Origin: a virus
DNA length: 45,528 nucleotides
Virus record (IMG/VR): IMGVR_UViG_3300044972_001081
Coordinates: 1-45,528 of that record
Strand: one strand, 5' to 3'
Under the pieces are notes generated by a model, which saw only the letters and a program-made list of their open reading frames with translations, had not been told where the DNA came from and made no database searches. The position numbers were made by a program, and so were the translations under genes. How positions within the stretch are numbered: position 1 is the stretch's first letter; every line of letters starts with the position of its first letter. Positions 29,014 to 35,475 of the stretch are shown piece by piece.

Positions 29014-29331
29014 TTAATCCCAGACTTGTGATACTCGATACGAATATTTATTATACTTTTCTTGTTTTGGGTCTGACCATTCAAGAGTATTTTTATCAGC
29101 AACTTGTGAAAGTTTAATTGCTTGATCAGATGTTGCAGCTTCGACTGTTAGGACTGCAGTCCTATATGAAGTTGCAATATCTTGAACTTCTACTGAATAC
29201 TTACGGAGAGGCTTTCCTTTTGTCTGCTTTTTAATACCAGTTACCATTTCTTTAAATTTGCCATAAGGCAAATCTTGCCATTCTTGAACTTTTTCGGGAG
29301 TTGGTTTTCCAAGAATACCCCATGAATTCAT
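29014..29331 (-). CDS. Hypothetical protein
   Basis: The 105-residue product has a basic N-terminal half (KKQTKGKPLRK) and a beta/alpha second half with TVEAATSDQAIKLSQ, similar to short domains that follow a strand with a helix. ATGA overlap with the upstream gene. Function unknown. Confidence 0.7.
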   Translation of the reverse strand: MNSWGILGKPTPEKVQEWQDLPYGKFKEMVTGIKKQTKGKPLRKYSVEVQDIATSYRTAVLTVEAATSDQAIKLSQVADKNTLEWSDPKQEKYNKYSYRVSQVWD

Positions 29332-29474
29332 TTTCTAGTCTCCTGTTCTTTTCTAAAATCACAATATAGTTCAAAGATTAGATATGGTATGAATACAAGT
29401 ATGCTACCTACAAAAAGCATTGCTGTAAGATAATCAGCAATTAAGAAACATACAATGTAATCATACCATTTCAT
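29328..29474 (-). CDS. Small membrane protein
   Basis: The gene encodes 48 residues: MKWYDYIVCFLIADYLTAML and onward is hydrophobic to about residue 37, then charged. The ATG at 29474 follows the SleB-like stop by 4 bases, with AGGATG upstream; a longer reading from 29516 is rejected. It could assist release of the wall hydrolase; this is inference. Confidence 0.7.
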   Translation of the reverse strand: MKWYDYIVCFLIADYLTAMLFVGSILVFIPYLIFELYCDFRKEQETRK

Positions 29475-29478
29475 TTTG

Positions 29479-29940
29479 TTACATCCTATAGAAAGTGTGT
29501 TCACCAATAGTTCCAACCTTGGTGAATTTTCTTGCCCACCTTGGCAATCTTTTTATGTCATGTTTATTAATAAAGTGTGTCGCTAAGTGACTATATGATG
29601 TAACATTTTCATCTAATAGTTCTTTTGCAATTGACGAAGCTTGTTCCCAAGCTTCGTGTTCACTAGGTGTTTTATTCTTTCTAGAACAAGTCCAAGCAAA
29701 TTGGCAACCTTGATATACTACAGCGCATATAGTGTCAGGATAATGCAGTGAAGCAACACGATTGATGGTGACTTCACCAACCATTCTCATTCCTTTTTCT
29801 GATTCTCCGCGTGCCTCGTGATAGATATTTAAAGCGAGTGCTTGCAATTCTGCCCGTTCATCGCAATTTCCGGCGACGGCAGCAGTACTCATCAAAGATA
29901 AAGCAATACATACAGTCGCCACAAATGTGAATAATCTCAT
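29479..29940 (-). CDS. Secreted SleB-like cell-wall hydrolase
   Basis: The 153-residue product has a signal peptide (about 1-23, ending AVAG) and the SleB family core: ALNIYHEARGES, VGEVTINRVAS, YPDTICAVVYQ, CQFAWTC. SleB enzymes are lytic transglycosylases or related hydrolases of peptidoglycan. Export by the host Sec system would put it in the periplasm without a holin. The window also has a GH19 endolysin without signal peptide at 43079, so the phage has two wall-cutting enzymes. Confidence 0.9.
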   Translation of the reverse strand: MRLFTFVATVCIALSLMSTAAVAGNCDERAELQALALNIYHEARGESEKGMRMVGEVTINRVASLHYPDTICAVVYQGCQFAWTCSRKNKTPSEHEAWEQASSIAKELLDENVTSYSHLATHFINKHDIKRLPRWARKFTKVGTIGEHTFYRM

Positions 29941-29972
29941 TTGTAGTCCCTTTTTGTTTGTTACAGATAGAG

Positions 29973-29996
29973 CAAAGGGAGCATAAGCCCCCTTTG
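29973..29996. repeat. Inverted repeat between genes
   Basis: CAAAGGGGGC-TTAT-GCTCCCTTTG on the minus strand, a 10-bp stem with one G-T pair, between the 30006 gene and the SleB-like gene. The U-rich side is on the plus strand, so as a minus-strand terminator it is incomplete. Confidence 0.7.
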
Positions 29997-30005
29997 AAGT
30001 TTTAT

Positions 30006-30221
30006 TTATTTACGAGTGATACCCCGAGATCCTTCAAAGAAGTGGCGTTCAAGAACTCGATTGTTCTTTCGAGAGAACTTGATATTCTTGATATTATCAC
30101 CAAGGATGATTTCATCTTGAGTTCGTGAAACAATGACAAAGTCAGATGAAAATTCTTTAAGAACAGATTTCATCAATGCATCACCGCCGATACGAGTCAC
30201 TTCAATAGCATATTTGTTCAT
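30006..30221 (-). CDS. Hypothetical basic protein
   Basis: The 71-residue product starts MNKYAIEVTRIGGDALM and has a basic C-terminus. The ATG at 30221 with AAAGGAACC upstream is chosen over 30236. It is the first gene of promoter copy 10. Function unknown. Confidence 0.72.
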   Translation of the reverse strand: MNKYAIEVTRIGGDALMKSVLKEFSSDFVIVSRTQDEIILGDNIKNIKFSRKNNRVLERHFFEGSRGITRK

Positions 30222-30247
30222 TGAGGTTCCTTTCACCTTATAGAATC

Positions 30248-30276
30248 AGTATATACTATTTGAAATGAAATGTCAA
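30248..30276 (-). promoter_or_regulatory. Early promoter cassette, copy 10
   Basis: TTGACA (30276-30271), 17 bases, TATACT (30253-30248), then GATTCTATAAGG. Confidence 0.92.
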
Positions 30277-30277
30277 C

Positions 30278-30859
30278 TCATTTGTTTAGAATAAATGCCC
30301 CACGGCGATTTTGTGACCAAGCAGCTTCAGTGGAACCTAGGACAGACGGGCGCTCTTTTCCATAACTAACTGTTTGAATTCTGTTGGCATCAATTCCTTT
30401 GGAGATAAGACTTGCTTTAAGAGTCGATGCACGCTTCTCTCCTAGATACAAGTTATATTCTCTTGTTCCACGTTCGTCCGCATGCCCTTCGATGGTTACC
30501 ACATATGCAGGATAGTCTTTCATAAACTTTGCTACGTCATCAATAAGCCAATTACTCTCAACATTAGCAGTATCTGCGCTATAATTAAAAAATGCGCGAG
30601 TATGTCCAATTTTATCTTTGCGAGTCATTTCATCAACTATTGATTTTAATTCAACAACTTGGTTTTCTAAAACTTCAAAATTTGTCTGAAGTTCGGATTT
30701 ATGATCTGTAATAGTATTAGTTAGTTGTGTCACTGCATCAGTAATCTGATCATTGATATAAGTTTTAATATCTTCTGCCGGTGCAGTAATAGGGGTCGTA
30801 GTTTGTGCAAATGCAGCCGTACCTAGTAACATAGCAGCAATTAGTGTAAGTTTTTTCAT
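30278..30859 (-). CDS. Secreted OmpA/Pal-like peptidoglycan-binding protein
   Basis: The 193-residue product has a signal peptide (MKKLTLIAAMLLGTAAFA), a helical middle (about 30-85) and an OmpA-like domain (about 90-193) with VTIEGHADERGTREYN and LGEKRAST, the peptidoglycan-binding face of Pal/OmpA. Unlike Pal it lacks a lipobox cysteine, so it should be a free periplasmic protein. The ATG at 30859 has GGAGAATAAA upstream. It could compete with host Pal during lysis or alter the envelope against other phages; both are inference. Confidence 0.9.
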   Translation of the reverse strand: MKKLTLIAAMLLGTAAFAQTTTPITAPAEDIKTYINDQITDAVTQLTNTITDHKSELQTNFEVLENQVVELKSIVDEMTRKDKIGHTRAFFNYSADTANVESNWLIDDVAKFMKDYPAYVVTIEGHADERGTREYNLYLGEKRASTLKASLISKGIDANRIQTVSYGKERPSVLGSTEAAWSQNRRGAFILNK

Positions 30860-30895
30860 TTTATTCTCCATTATAAATTAAATTCTGATATTTGT

Positions 30896-31621
30896 TTATT
30901 TCCACCATTTCTCGCCTTTAGACTTTGATTCCCAGAAATGATCAATAATTTGATTGCAGATAAAAATACCTTCTTTGTTTAGATATCTATCACATATTGA
31001 AATACTTAAACCGATCTGCTCGTCTAGTTTATTCCCATATCTAAGTTCTGGATCTTTTCCGTCATTTAACCTATCAACAATCCAAAGTGCTTTTCTGCAA
31101 ATTTCTTTTCTATCTAGTTTTGGTATGTATATAACGCCAGTATTATACATGATGTATGATGTATTAAAGTCAATATCAACTTCATACCATGGTAAAGATG
31201 GAAGAATTTTATCCAAATTACGGAATTGCGTAATATAATATTCGGCAGACCATAAAATTGGATTATTTCCCCAGATAGAATTATCTATATGTGATTTAAA
31301 TGCCGTATCAACATCTAATAGTACAACATCTTCACTATCTGAGAAGTCCATTAAAATAAAGATCTTTTCGATCAAGATTCTAATCAGACCAGTAAAAGGT
31401 CTGCGGGACGTGATAATTTTAGAGATATATCCATTTTCTTGACAATACGTCTGGATTTCTAAATCTGAGAAAGAGTGATAAATGTATATAGCAGGATTTA
31501 CTGTATACATTTTCAAGCATTCTATTGACTTCTTTAATTGCTCGAAGAAGTCAACTTTATCTTGCGCATTTTTGTACTCGTTAATATAAAGATATGCAAA
31601 ATTCAAATTAATACTCAGCAA
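30896..31621 (-). CDS. Glycosyltransferase-like protein
   Basis: The 241-residue product has VVLLDVDTAFK (DxD motif), MYNTGVIYI and DEQIGLS, the order seen in GT-A glycosyltransferases of GT8-like type. It may modify phage DNA, a virion protein or the host surface. There is no ATG at the start; TTG at 31621 or a nearby TTG is used, overlapping the upstream gene. It is more AT-rich in codon use than its neighbours, which suggests recent transfer. Assignment moderate. Confidence 0.65.
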   Translation of the reverse strand: MLSINLNFAYLYINEYKNAQDKVDFFEQLKKSIECLKMYTVNPAIYIYHSFSDLEIQTYCQENGYISKIITSRRPFTGLIRILIEKIFILMDFSDSEDVVLLDVDTAFKSHIDNSIWGNNPILWSAEYYITQFRNLDKILPSLPWYEVDIDFNTSYIMYNTGVIYIPKLDRKEICRKALWIVDRLNDGKDPELRYGNKLDEQIGLSISICDRYLNKEGIFICNQIIDHFWESKSKGEKWWK

Positions 31622-31808
31622 CTGCTGTAAAGTTATCCATTGTCATGCCACTTTTAAAATTTTGAAAACGACGGATAGTGTGGCGCCCTTTAAACGCCAC
31701 ACCAATCTCGGTATCATGCCTGTATGGATGCACCTTGTGACCACTCCCACGGCCATTTGTAGTAATAGTATAAAGCAGTCCGTTTTTCTTGTAGCGGAAC
31801 AGTGTCAT
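31608..31808 (-). CDS. Small hypothetical basic protein
   Basis: The 66-residue product begins MTLFRYKKNGLLYTI and contains KVHPYRHDTEIGV. The ATG at 31808 is supported by TAGGAGC. It is linked to the 31811 gene. The shape is typical of small phage proteins; function unknown. Confidence 0.7.
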   Translation of the reverse strand: MTLFRYKKNGLLYTITTNGRGSGHKVHPYRHDTEIGVAFKGRHTIRRFQNFKSGMTMDNFTAVAEY

Positions 31809-31810
31809 GA

Positions 31811-32155
31811 TCAAGCTCCTAGATTATATTTGCCGATATTGACAAAACCGAAGTTGTCAACGATGTAACAATCACCGTCCTTGACAAAGATATCACCGAC
31901 AGATCCACTCGAACCACGAGCAAGCCGCCGAACCAATCCATCTTCCCAGAGGTTTGTCGATTCAAATGCTTGATCTAGGTCATCAGTATCAACTTCATAA
32001 GTTGCATCGTAATACTCTACAAAGTCTTCATTCCACTTACGAGCACCGAGCATCATATCTGCACGAGCAACTGCTTTAGGAACTGCGTCCCAACCTCGTG
32101 CATTGACAGCGATAATGTCAGAATCACTCAGTCGGATTTGGTAAATAGTGATCAT
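31811..32155 (-). CDS. Hypothetical protein
   Basis: The 114-residue product starts MITIYQIRLSDSDI and is acidic with alpha/beta character. It is the first gene of promoter copy 11, behind AGAGGAACC. No family was recognised. Confidence 0.74.
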   Translation of the reverse strand: MITIYQIRLSDSDIIAVNARGWDAVPKAVARADMMLGARKWNEDFVEYYDATYEVDTDDLDQAFESTNLWEDGLVRRLARGSSGSVGDIFVKDGDCYIVDNFGFVNIGKYNLGA

Positions 32156-32186
32156 GTTAGGTTCCTCTGTGTTACCTTATAGAATC

Positions 32187-32215
32187 AGTATAAACTATTT
32201 AAAAGCATTTGTCAA
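32187..32215 (-). promoter_or_regulatory. Early promoter cassette, copy 11
   Basis: TTGACA (32215-32210), 17 bases, TATACT (32192-32187), then GATTCTATAAGG. The TGA of the -35 ends the 32212-32373 gene. Confidence 0.93.
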
Positions 32216-32373
32216 CCCACCAAAGATACTTTTTTCAACTCATCCAACTTTTTACAGACTTCATCCACTTGTTTCCAATCTTGAGCATTTTTAGCGGTTA
32301 CCAATGCAAGAATTAGATCAAGTTTGGTATTTACACGATCAAGAGCAACATTCACATCACGGAAGTTTTTCAT
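32212..32373 (-). CDS. Small helical protein
   Basis: The gene encodes 53 residues (MKNFRDVNVALDRVN...KKVSLVG), amphipathic helical. AAAGGAGAC gives a strong ribosome site; the stop is the TGA of the copy 11 -35 box. It stands alone between two promoters. Function unknown. Confidence 0.75.
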   Translation of the reverse strand: MKNFRDVNVALDRVNTKLDLILALVTAKNAQDWKQVDEVCKKLDELKKVSLVG

Positions 32374-32401
32374 GGTGTCTCCTTTTATTCATTACGGTAC
32401 C

Positions 32402-32430
32402 ATTATATACCGATTCTTTACATTTGTAAA
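32402..32430 (-). promoter_or_regulatory. Promoter of the second type after the nrdA terminator
   Basis: TTTACA (32430-32425), 17 bases, TATAAT (32407-32402). The spacer end reads AGAATCGGTA, one base from the AGAATCAGTA word of the other second-type promoters. It drives the 32212 gene. Confidence 0.87.
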
Positions 32431-32433
32431 TAG

Positions 32434-32456
32434 AAAAGAGGCCCGAAGGCCTCTTT
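32434..32456 (-). terminator. Terminator after nrdA-C, with UUCG loop
   Basis: AAAGAGGCC-TTCG-GGCCTCTTTTC on the minus strand, 2 bases after the nrdA-C stop. The UUCG loop matches the terminator at 13942. Confidence 0.93.
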
Positions 32457-32457
32457 C

Positions 32458-33477
32458 TTAAGCTTCACATGCAGCGCACCCAGCGGCTGTTACTCTTTTT
32501 CTGGTCAATGCTTGGGCGGCCGACATTGAGTAACTGTAATACAAGCTCTTGACACCCATTTCCCATGCATATAGATAAAGTGCATTTATTTCTTTTACAG
32601 GCATATCTGGATCAACCATCAAGTTCAAACTTTGACCTTGGTCAATGTATTGTTGACGAACACCAGCGTGATCAATAATAGTGTAAGGGTTAATTTCAGC
32701 AAAGGTCTTGAATACTTCTTTTTCATTTGGAGACAAGAAGTCTAGATGTTGGATTGAACCATCTGCATTTTTAATTGTTTCCCATACCTCTGTTGTGTTT
32801 TTACCTTTTTCTTCTAGCAATTCCTGAAGGTAAGGATTTTTAATAGTCACTTTCATCTTTGCAAGATCTTTGACATAGCAATTAGAGAACTCAGGCTCGA
32901 TAGACTGACTTACCTGTCCTAGAATAAAACTACTAGATTTAGTAGGTGCAATTGCCATGGTTGTAGTATTACGCATACCATAACCCTTAAGTAATGGTGG
33001 TTCACCTAGTTTTATTGCAAGTTCACGTGATGCAGCGTGTGAACGTTCCTGTAATGTTTTTGCAATTTCCATGTTCTTCTTTGCTGCTTCTTTAGATTCA
33101 AAACCAATCATATTAGATTGAAGATATGAATGCCAACCAAGAATACCAACACCGATTGCACGATGATTAATTGCAAATTCACGTGCACGCTTCAGATATT
33201 CTTGACCTTCAGCTTTACGGATAAACTCTTCACAAACTGTATCAAGGAACATTGTCATAACTTCGATAGCGTCTGTTTCAATAATCTCATCCCAGTGAAG
33301 AGCATTAATTGATGAAAGGACACAAGTAAAAGTTTCAGTGACAGACGACGGAAGTGCAATTTCGATACAATTATGTACCAATATATCGTTGGCAAAAAAA
33401 GATGATGTTTCCGGAACTGTTATATCGTACACGGGTATTTCTTCATCATAATCAATGTATTCTATTCTTATACCCAA
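32458..33477 (-). CDS. nrdA: Ribonucleotide reductase alpha, C-terminal part, with split-intein C half
   Basis: Residues 1-36 are the C half of an intein (VYDITVPETSSFFANDILVHN, ending His-Asn). Residue C37 is the first extein residue and corresponds to the radical-carrying active-site cysteine (E. coli C439); E39 follows as in the family. The remaining 303 residues complete NrdA, including SLYYSYS (radical-transfer Tyr pair) and the C-terminal GCAACEA redox cysteines. The start is TTG at 33477, behind AAAGGAAA inside the end of the endonuclease gene. Trans-splicing with the 34387 gene would give a 560-residue NrdA. Confidence 0.93.
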   Translation of the reverse strand: MGIRIEYIDYDEEIPVYDITVPETSSFFANDILVHNCIEIALPSSVTETFTCVLSSINALHWDEIIETDAIEVMTMFLDTVCEEFIRKAEGQEYLKRAREFAINHRAIGVGILGWHSYLQSNMIGFESKEAAKKNMEIAKTLQERSHAASRELAIKLGEPPLLKGYGMRNTTTMAIAPTKSSSFILGQVSQSIEPEFSNCYVKDLAKMKVTIKNPYLQELLEEKGKNTTEVWETIKNADGSIQHLDFLSPNEKEVFKTFAEINPYTIIDHAGVRQQYIDQGQSLNLMVDPDMPVKEINALYLYAWEMGVKSLYYSYSMSAAQALTRKRVTAAGCAACEA

Positions 33478-34316
33478 TTTTTAGTTTCCTTTTTTGTAAA
33501 TTGTCTCCATTCGTTTGAATGGAAGCTGTTATATTTTTCTAAAGTTATTCCATCTTTTTCGGAACATTTTATTAATTCATCTACCATACCCCAAAATCCT
33601 CTATTTGAAAATCTAAACATTTTCCAATGTTTTAGATGAGGTAAATTATAGTAAACAGAATGTTGAATCCAAAAACTACCATTAACCAGTTTATTGTACT
33701 TATAGCAACAATTTTTATAAGATTCTAATAAATCTGTGTCGGAATATTTGCTATTTTGATTAGCATATCCTAGACTCTCGTTACTTCTTATTTTATTCTG
33801 TTCAGCAGTTTTCTTTAATCCTTTAGTAATATGAACCCATTCGCCATTTAAAACCTTTGGATCATTCATTGATACTATACCCAATCTTTCGCCAGTAAGT
33901 AGATTTTTTGCTGGCATAGTTCCAGTTTTACCTTTACTTATAGCTTTATTTGTTTGTATTTTATATTTTTCATATATTCTTGAACTATAGTTATATACAG
34001 ACCTTTTATTATTTACAGGGCCGCCATTTAAAAACATTTTTAATGAAAGATAGCAGCGATATTCCCATTTTGTATTATTCCATATCTTACAAAGTATTAA
34101 ATGTGCTATAAAATGTTCTCTTGGAGTAAGATATGTAATATTACCTACGTGCTCGCCATCACCTTCATATATTCCATCATTATGACGAAGTTTTCTTTTA
34201 TTATTTTTATAAAAAAATACCGGTACTATATGATGTTTTTCCAAACTACCGCCCCGAATTTTTTTCCTTCTTATACCTCGTTGGCACATATTTTGGTATA
34301 TTTTTTCATAATTCAT
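33468..34316 (-). CDS. HNH homing endonuclease between the nrdA halves
   Basis: The 282-residue product has an HNH core: EKHHIVPVFF (H28, H29), GNITYLTPREHFIAH (N59, H68, H72). A Lys/Gly-rich NUMOD-like part (ISKGKTGTMPAKN...) and a C-terminal DNA-binding part follow. It should cut nrdA lacking the insertion and drive its own spread. The gene lies exactly in the break of the split intein, overlaps the start of nrdA-C by 10 bases, and is much more AT-rich than its neighbours. Translation is probably limited to late infection by the element at 34319-34365. Confidence 0.88.
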   Translation of the reverse strand: MNYEKIYQNMCQRGIRRKKIRGGSLEKHHIVPVFFYKNNKRKLRHNDGIYEGDGEHVGNITYLTPREHFIAHLILCKIWNNTKWEYRCYLSLKMFLNGGPVNNKRSVYNYSSRIYEKYKIQTNKAISKGKTGTMPAKNLLTGERLGIVSMNDPKVLNGEWVHITKGLKKTAEQNKIRSNESLGYANQNSKYSDTDLLESYKNCCYKYNKLVNGSFWIQHSVYYNLPHLKHWKMFRFSNRGFWGMVDELIKCSEKDGITLEKYNSFHSNEWRQFTKKETKNWV

Positions 34317-34318
34317 GC

Positions 34319-34365
34319 AGTAAAATCTCCTTTTTATTTTTATTTATAATAAGGGAGATTTCACT
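34319..34365 (-). promoter_or_regulatory. Hairpin hiding the endonuclease ribosome site
   Basis: AGTGAAATCTCC (34365-34354) pairs with GGAGATTTTACT (34330-34319), 12 bp with one G-U, closing a 23-base loop. The second arm holds the GGAG of the endonuclease. Messages read through from nrdA would fold and block translation; late transcripts starting in the loop would not. Confidence 0.82.
34341..34348 (-). promoter_or_regulatory. T4-type late promoter in the hairpin loop
   Basis: Exact TATAAATA on the minus strand. A start about 6 bases downstream would lie before the GGAG arm but after the first arm. Confidence 0.8.
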
Positions 34366-34386
34366 ACATTATAGAGTGTTTAGAGA

Positions 34387-35475
34387 TTATTCACCTATTA
34401 GAAGTTCATCATCTTCTGTAAGATCTTTAGCTTCTACCCAACCTCTGTTTTGAGTAAAGATTTTATGATCTGGTGTGCACTCAACAACTTTGCCTGTTTT
34501 ATCATCAGTAATACGTATCATTTTTTTAGTAGAACCAGTTTGGGCGGCCGCAGTAACTTTACAGAAACCTTTTTCTGTTTTTACTTTAGTCTCAGCTGGT
34601 ATTCCACCTATTGACCAAAGTTTAACAAATGTTTCTATATCTATTGTTTGTGGTTCTTTTTCAAACGGAAACCACACTGTCATAATACTATCACCACGTA
34701 GACACATGTTTGACGCATGGATCTTCATCTTTTTATCTTTATAGACTTGAGGCTTGTTATTGTTAACATTATCACCAAATAGGATATAAGGATACCCAAT
34801 CTCTGATCTACGCTGAAGTACTTTTGCCCAGATTCGGCGCTTCTCTGCATCACCTTTTTTCATTGACTCTATAAATGAGTCTGAAACAACAATACCAGTA
34901 GTTAGTCCCTGAATTGGATTTCCTTCGGTTCCAATATCTAAAAACTCGTCGGCATCTGGATGATCAATATCTTGATATGCAGCAAAGAAACCTCTGCGAA
35001 CTGAACCTTGTGAAACTACTGATGCGAGTGTATCATATAGTTGCATAAAGTGGACGGAACCTGATGATGCGCCGGAATCTGTAATATTAGCCCCACGGTG
35101 ACGGACTGCACCGAAGTAACCGGAACAACCACCACCATTTTTCATTAACATACCGTTTTCTGCAACGCCAAAAAGAATTGATTCCATATTATCATCAATA
35201 TAAGAGCCAAAGCAAGAAACTGGTAAACCACGCTTCTTACCATAATTAGCCCAAACAGGTGATGAGAGAGAATAGAAACCACGTGACATATAATCATAAA
35301 ATTTGTCTGCATATCCAGGAATACCTAGATATTTTTCTGCTGTTGCGGCGATCTCTCTAATTCGACTTTCTGCAGTTTCACCCGCATCTTCATTGATGTA
35401 GCCCCTTGAAAGAAACTTTCGTGAGTCTTCATTCAACCAATAAAATTTTTCGTACGTCTTTGTTACCTCTATCAA
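34387..35475 (-). CDS. nrdA: Ribonucleotide reductase alpha, N-terminal part, with split-intein N half
   Basis: Residues 1-257 are the class I NrdA core, with redox cysteine C88 (PVSCFGSY), GGGCSGYFGAVR and the SNM just before the active-site cysteine position. Residue C258 begins the intein N half (105 residues), with CTPDHKIFT as block B. No ATP cone is present; it is on NrdB instead. The start is TTG at 35475, overlapping the nrdB stop, with GGAGGATG upstream. The protein is inactive unless spliced to the 32458 product. Confidence 0.93.
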   Translation of the reverse strand: MIEVTKTYEKFYWLNEDSRKFLSRGYINEDAGETAESRIREIAATAEKYLGIPGYADKFYDYMSRGFYSLSSPVWANYGKKRGLPVSCFGSYIDDNMESILFGVAENGMLMKNGGGCSGYFGAVRHRGANITDSGASSGSVHFMQLYDTLASVVSQGSVRRGFFAAYQDIDHPDADEFLDIGTEGNPIQGLTTGIVVSDSFIESMKKGDAEKRRIWAKVLQRRSEIGYPYILFGDNVNNNKPQVYKDKKMKIHASNMCLRGDSIMTVWFPFEKEPQTIDIETFVKLWSIGGIPAETKVKTEKGFCKVTAAAQTGSTKKMIRITDDKTGKVVECTPDHKIFTQNRGWVEAKDLTEDDELLIGE

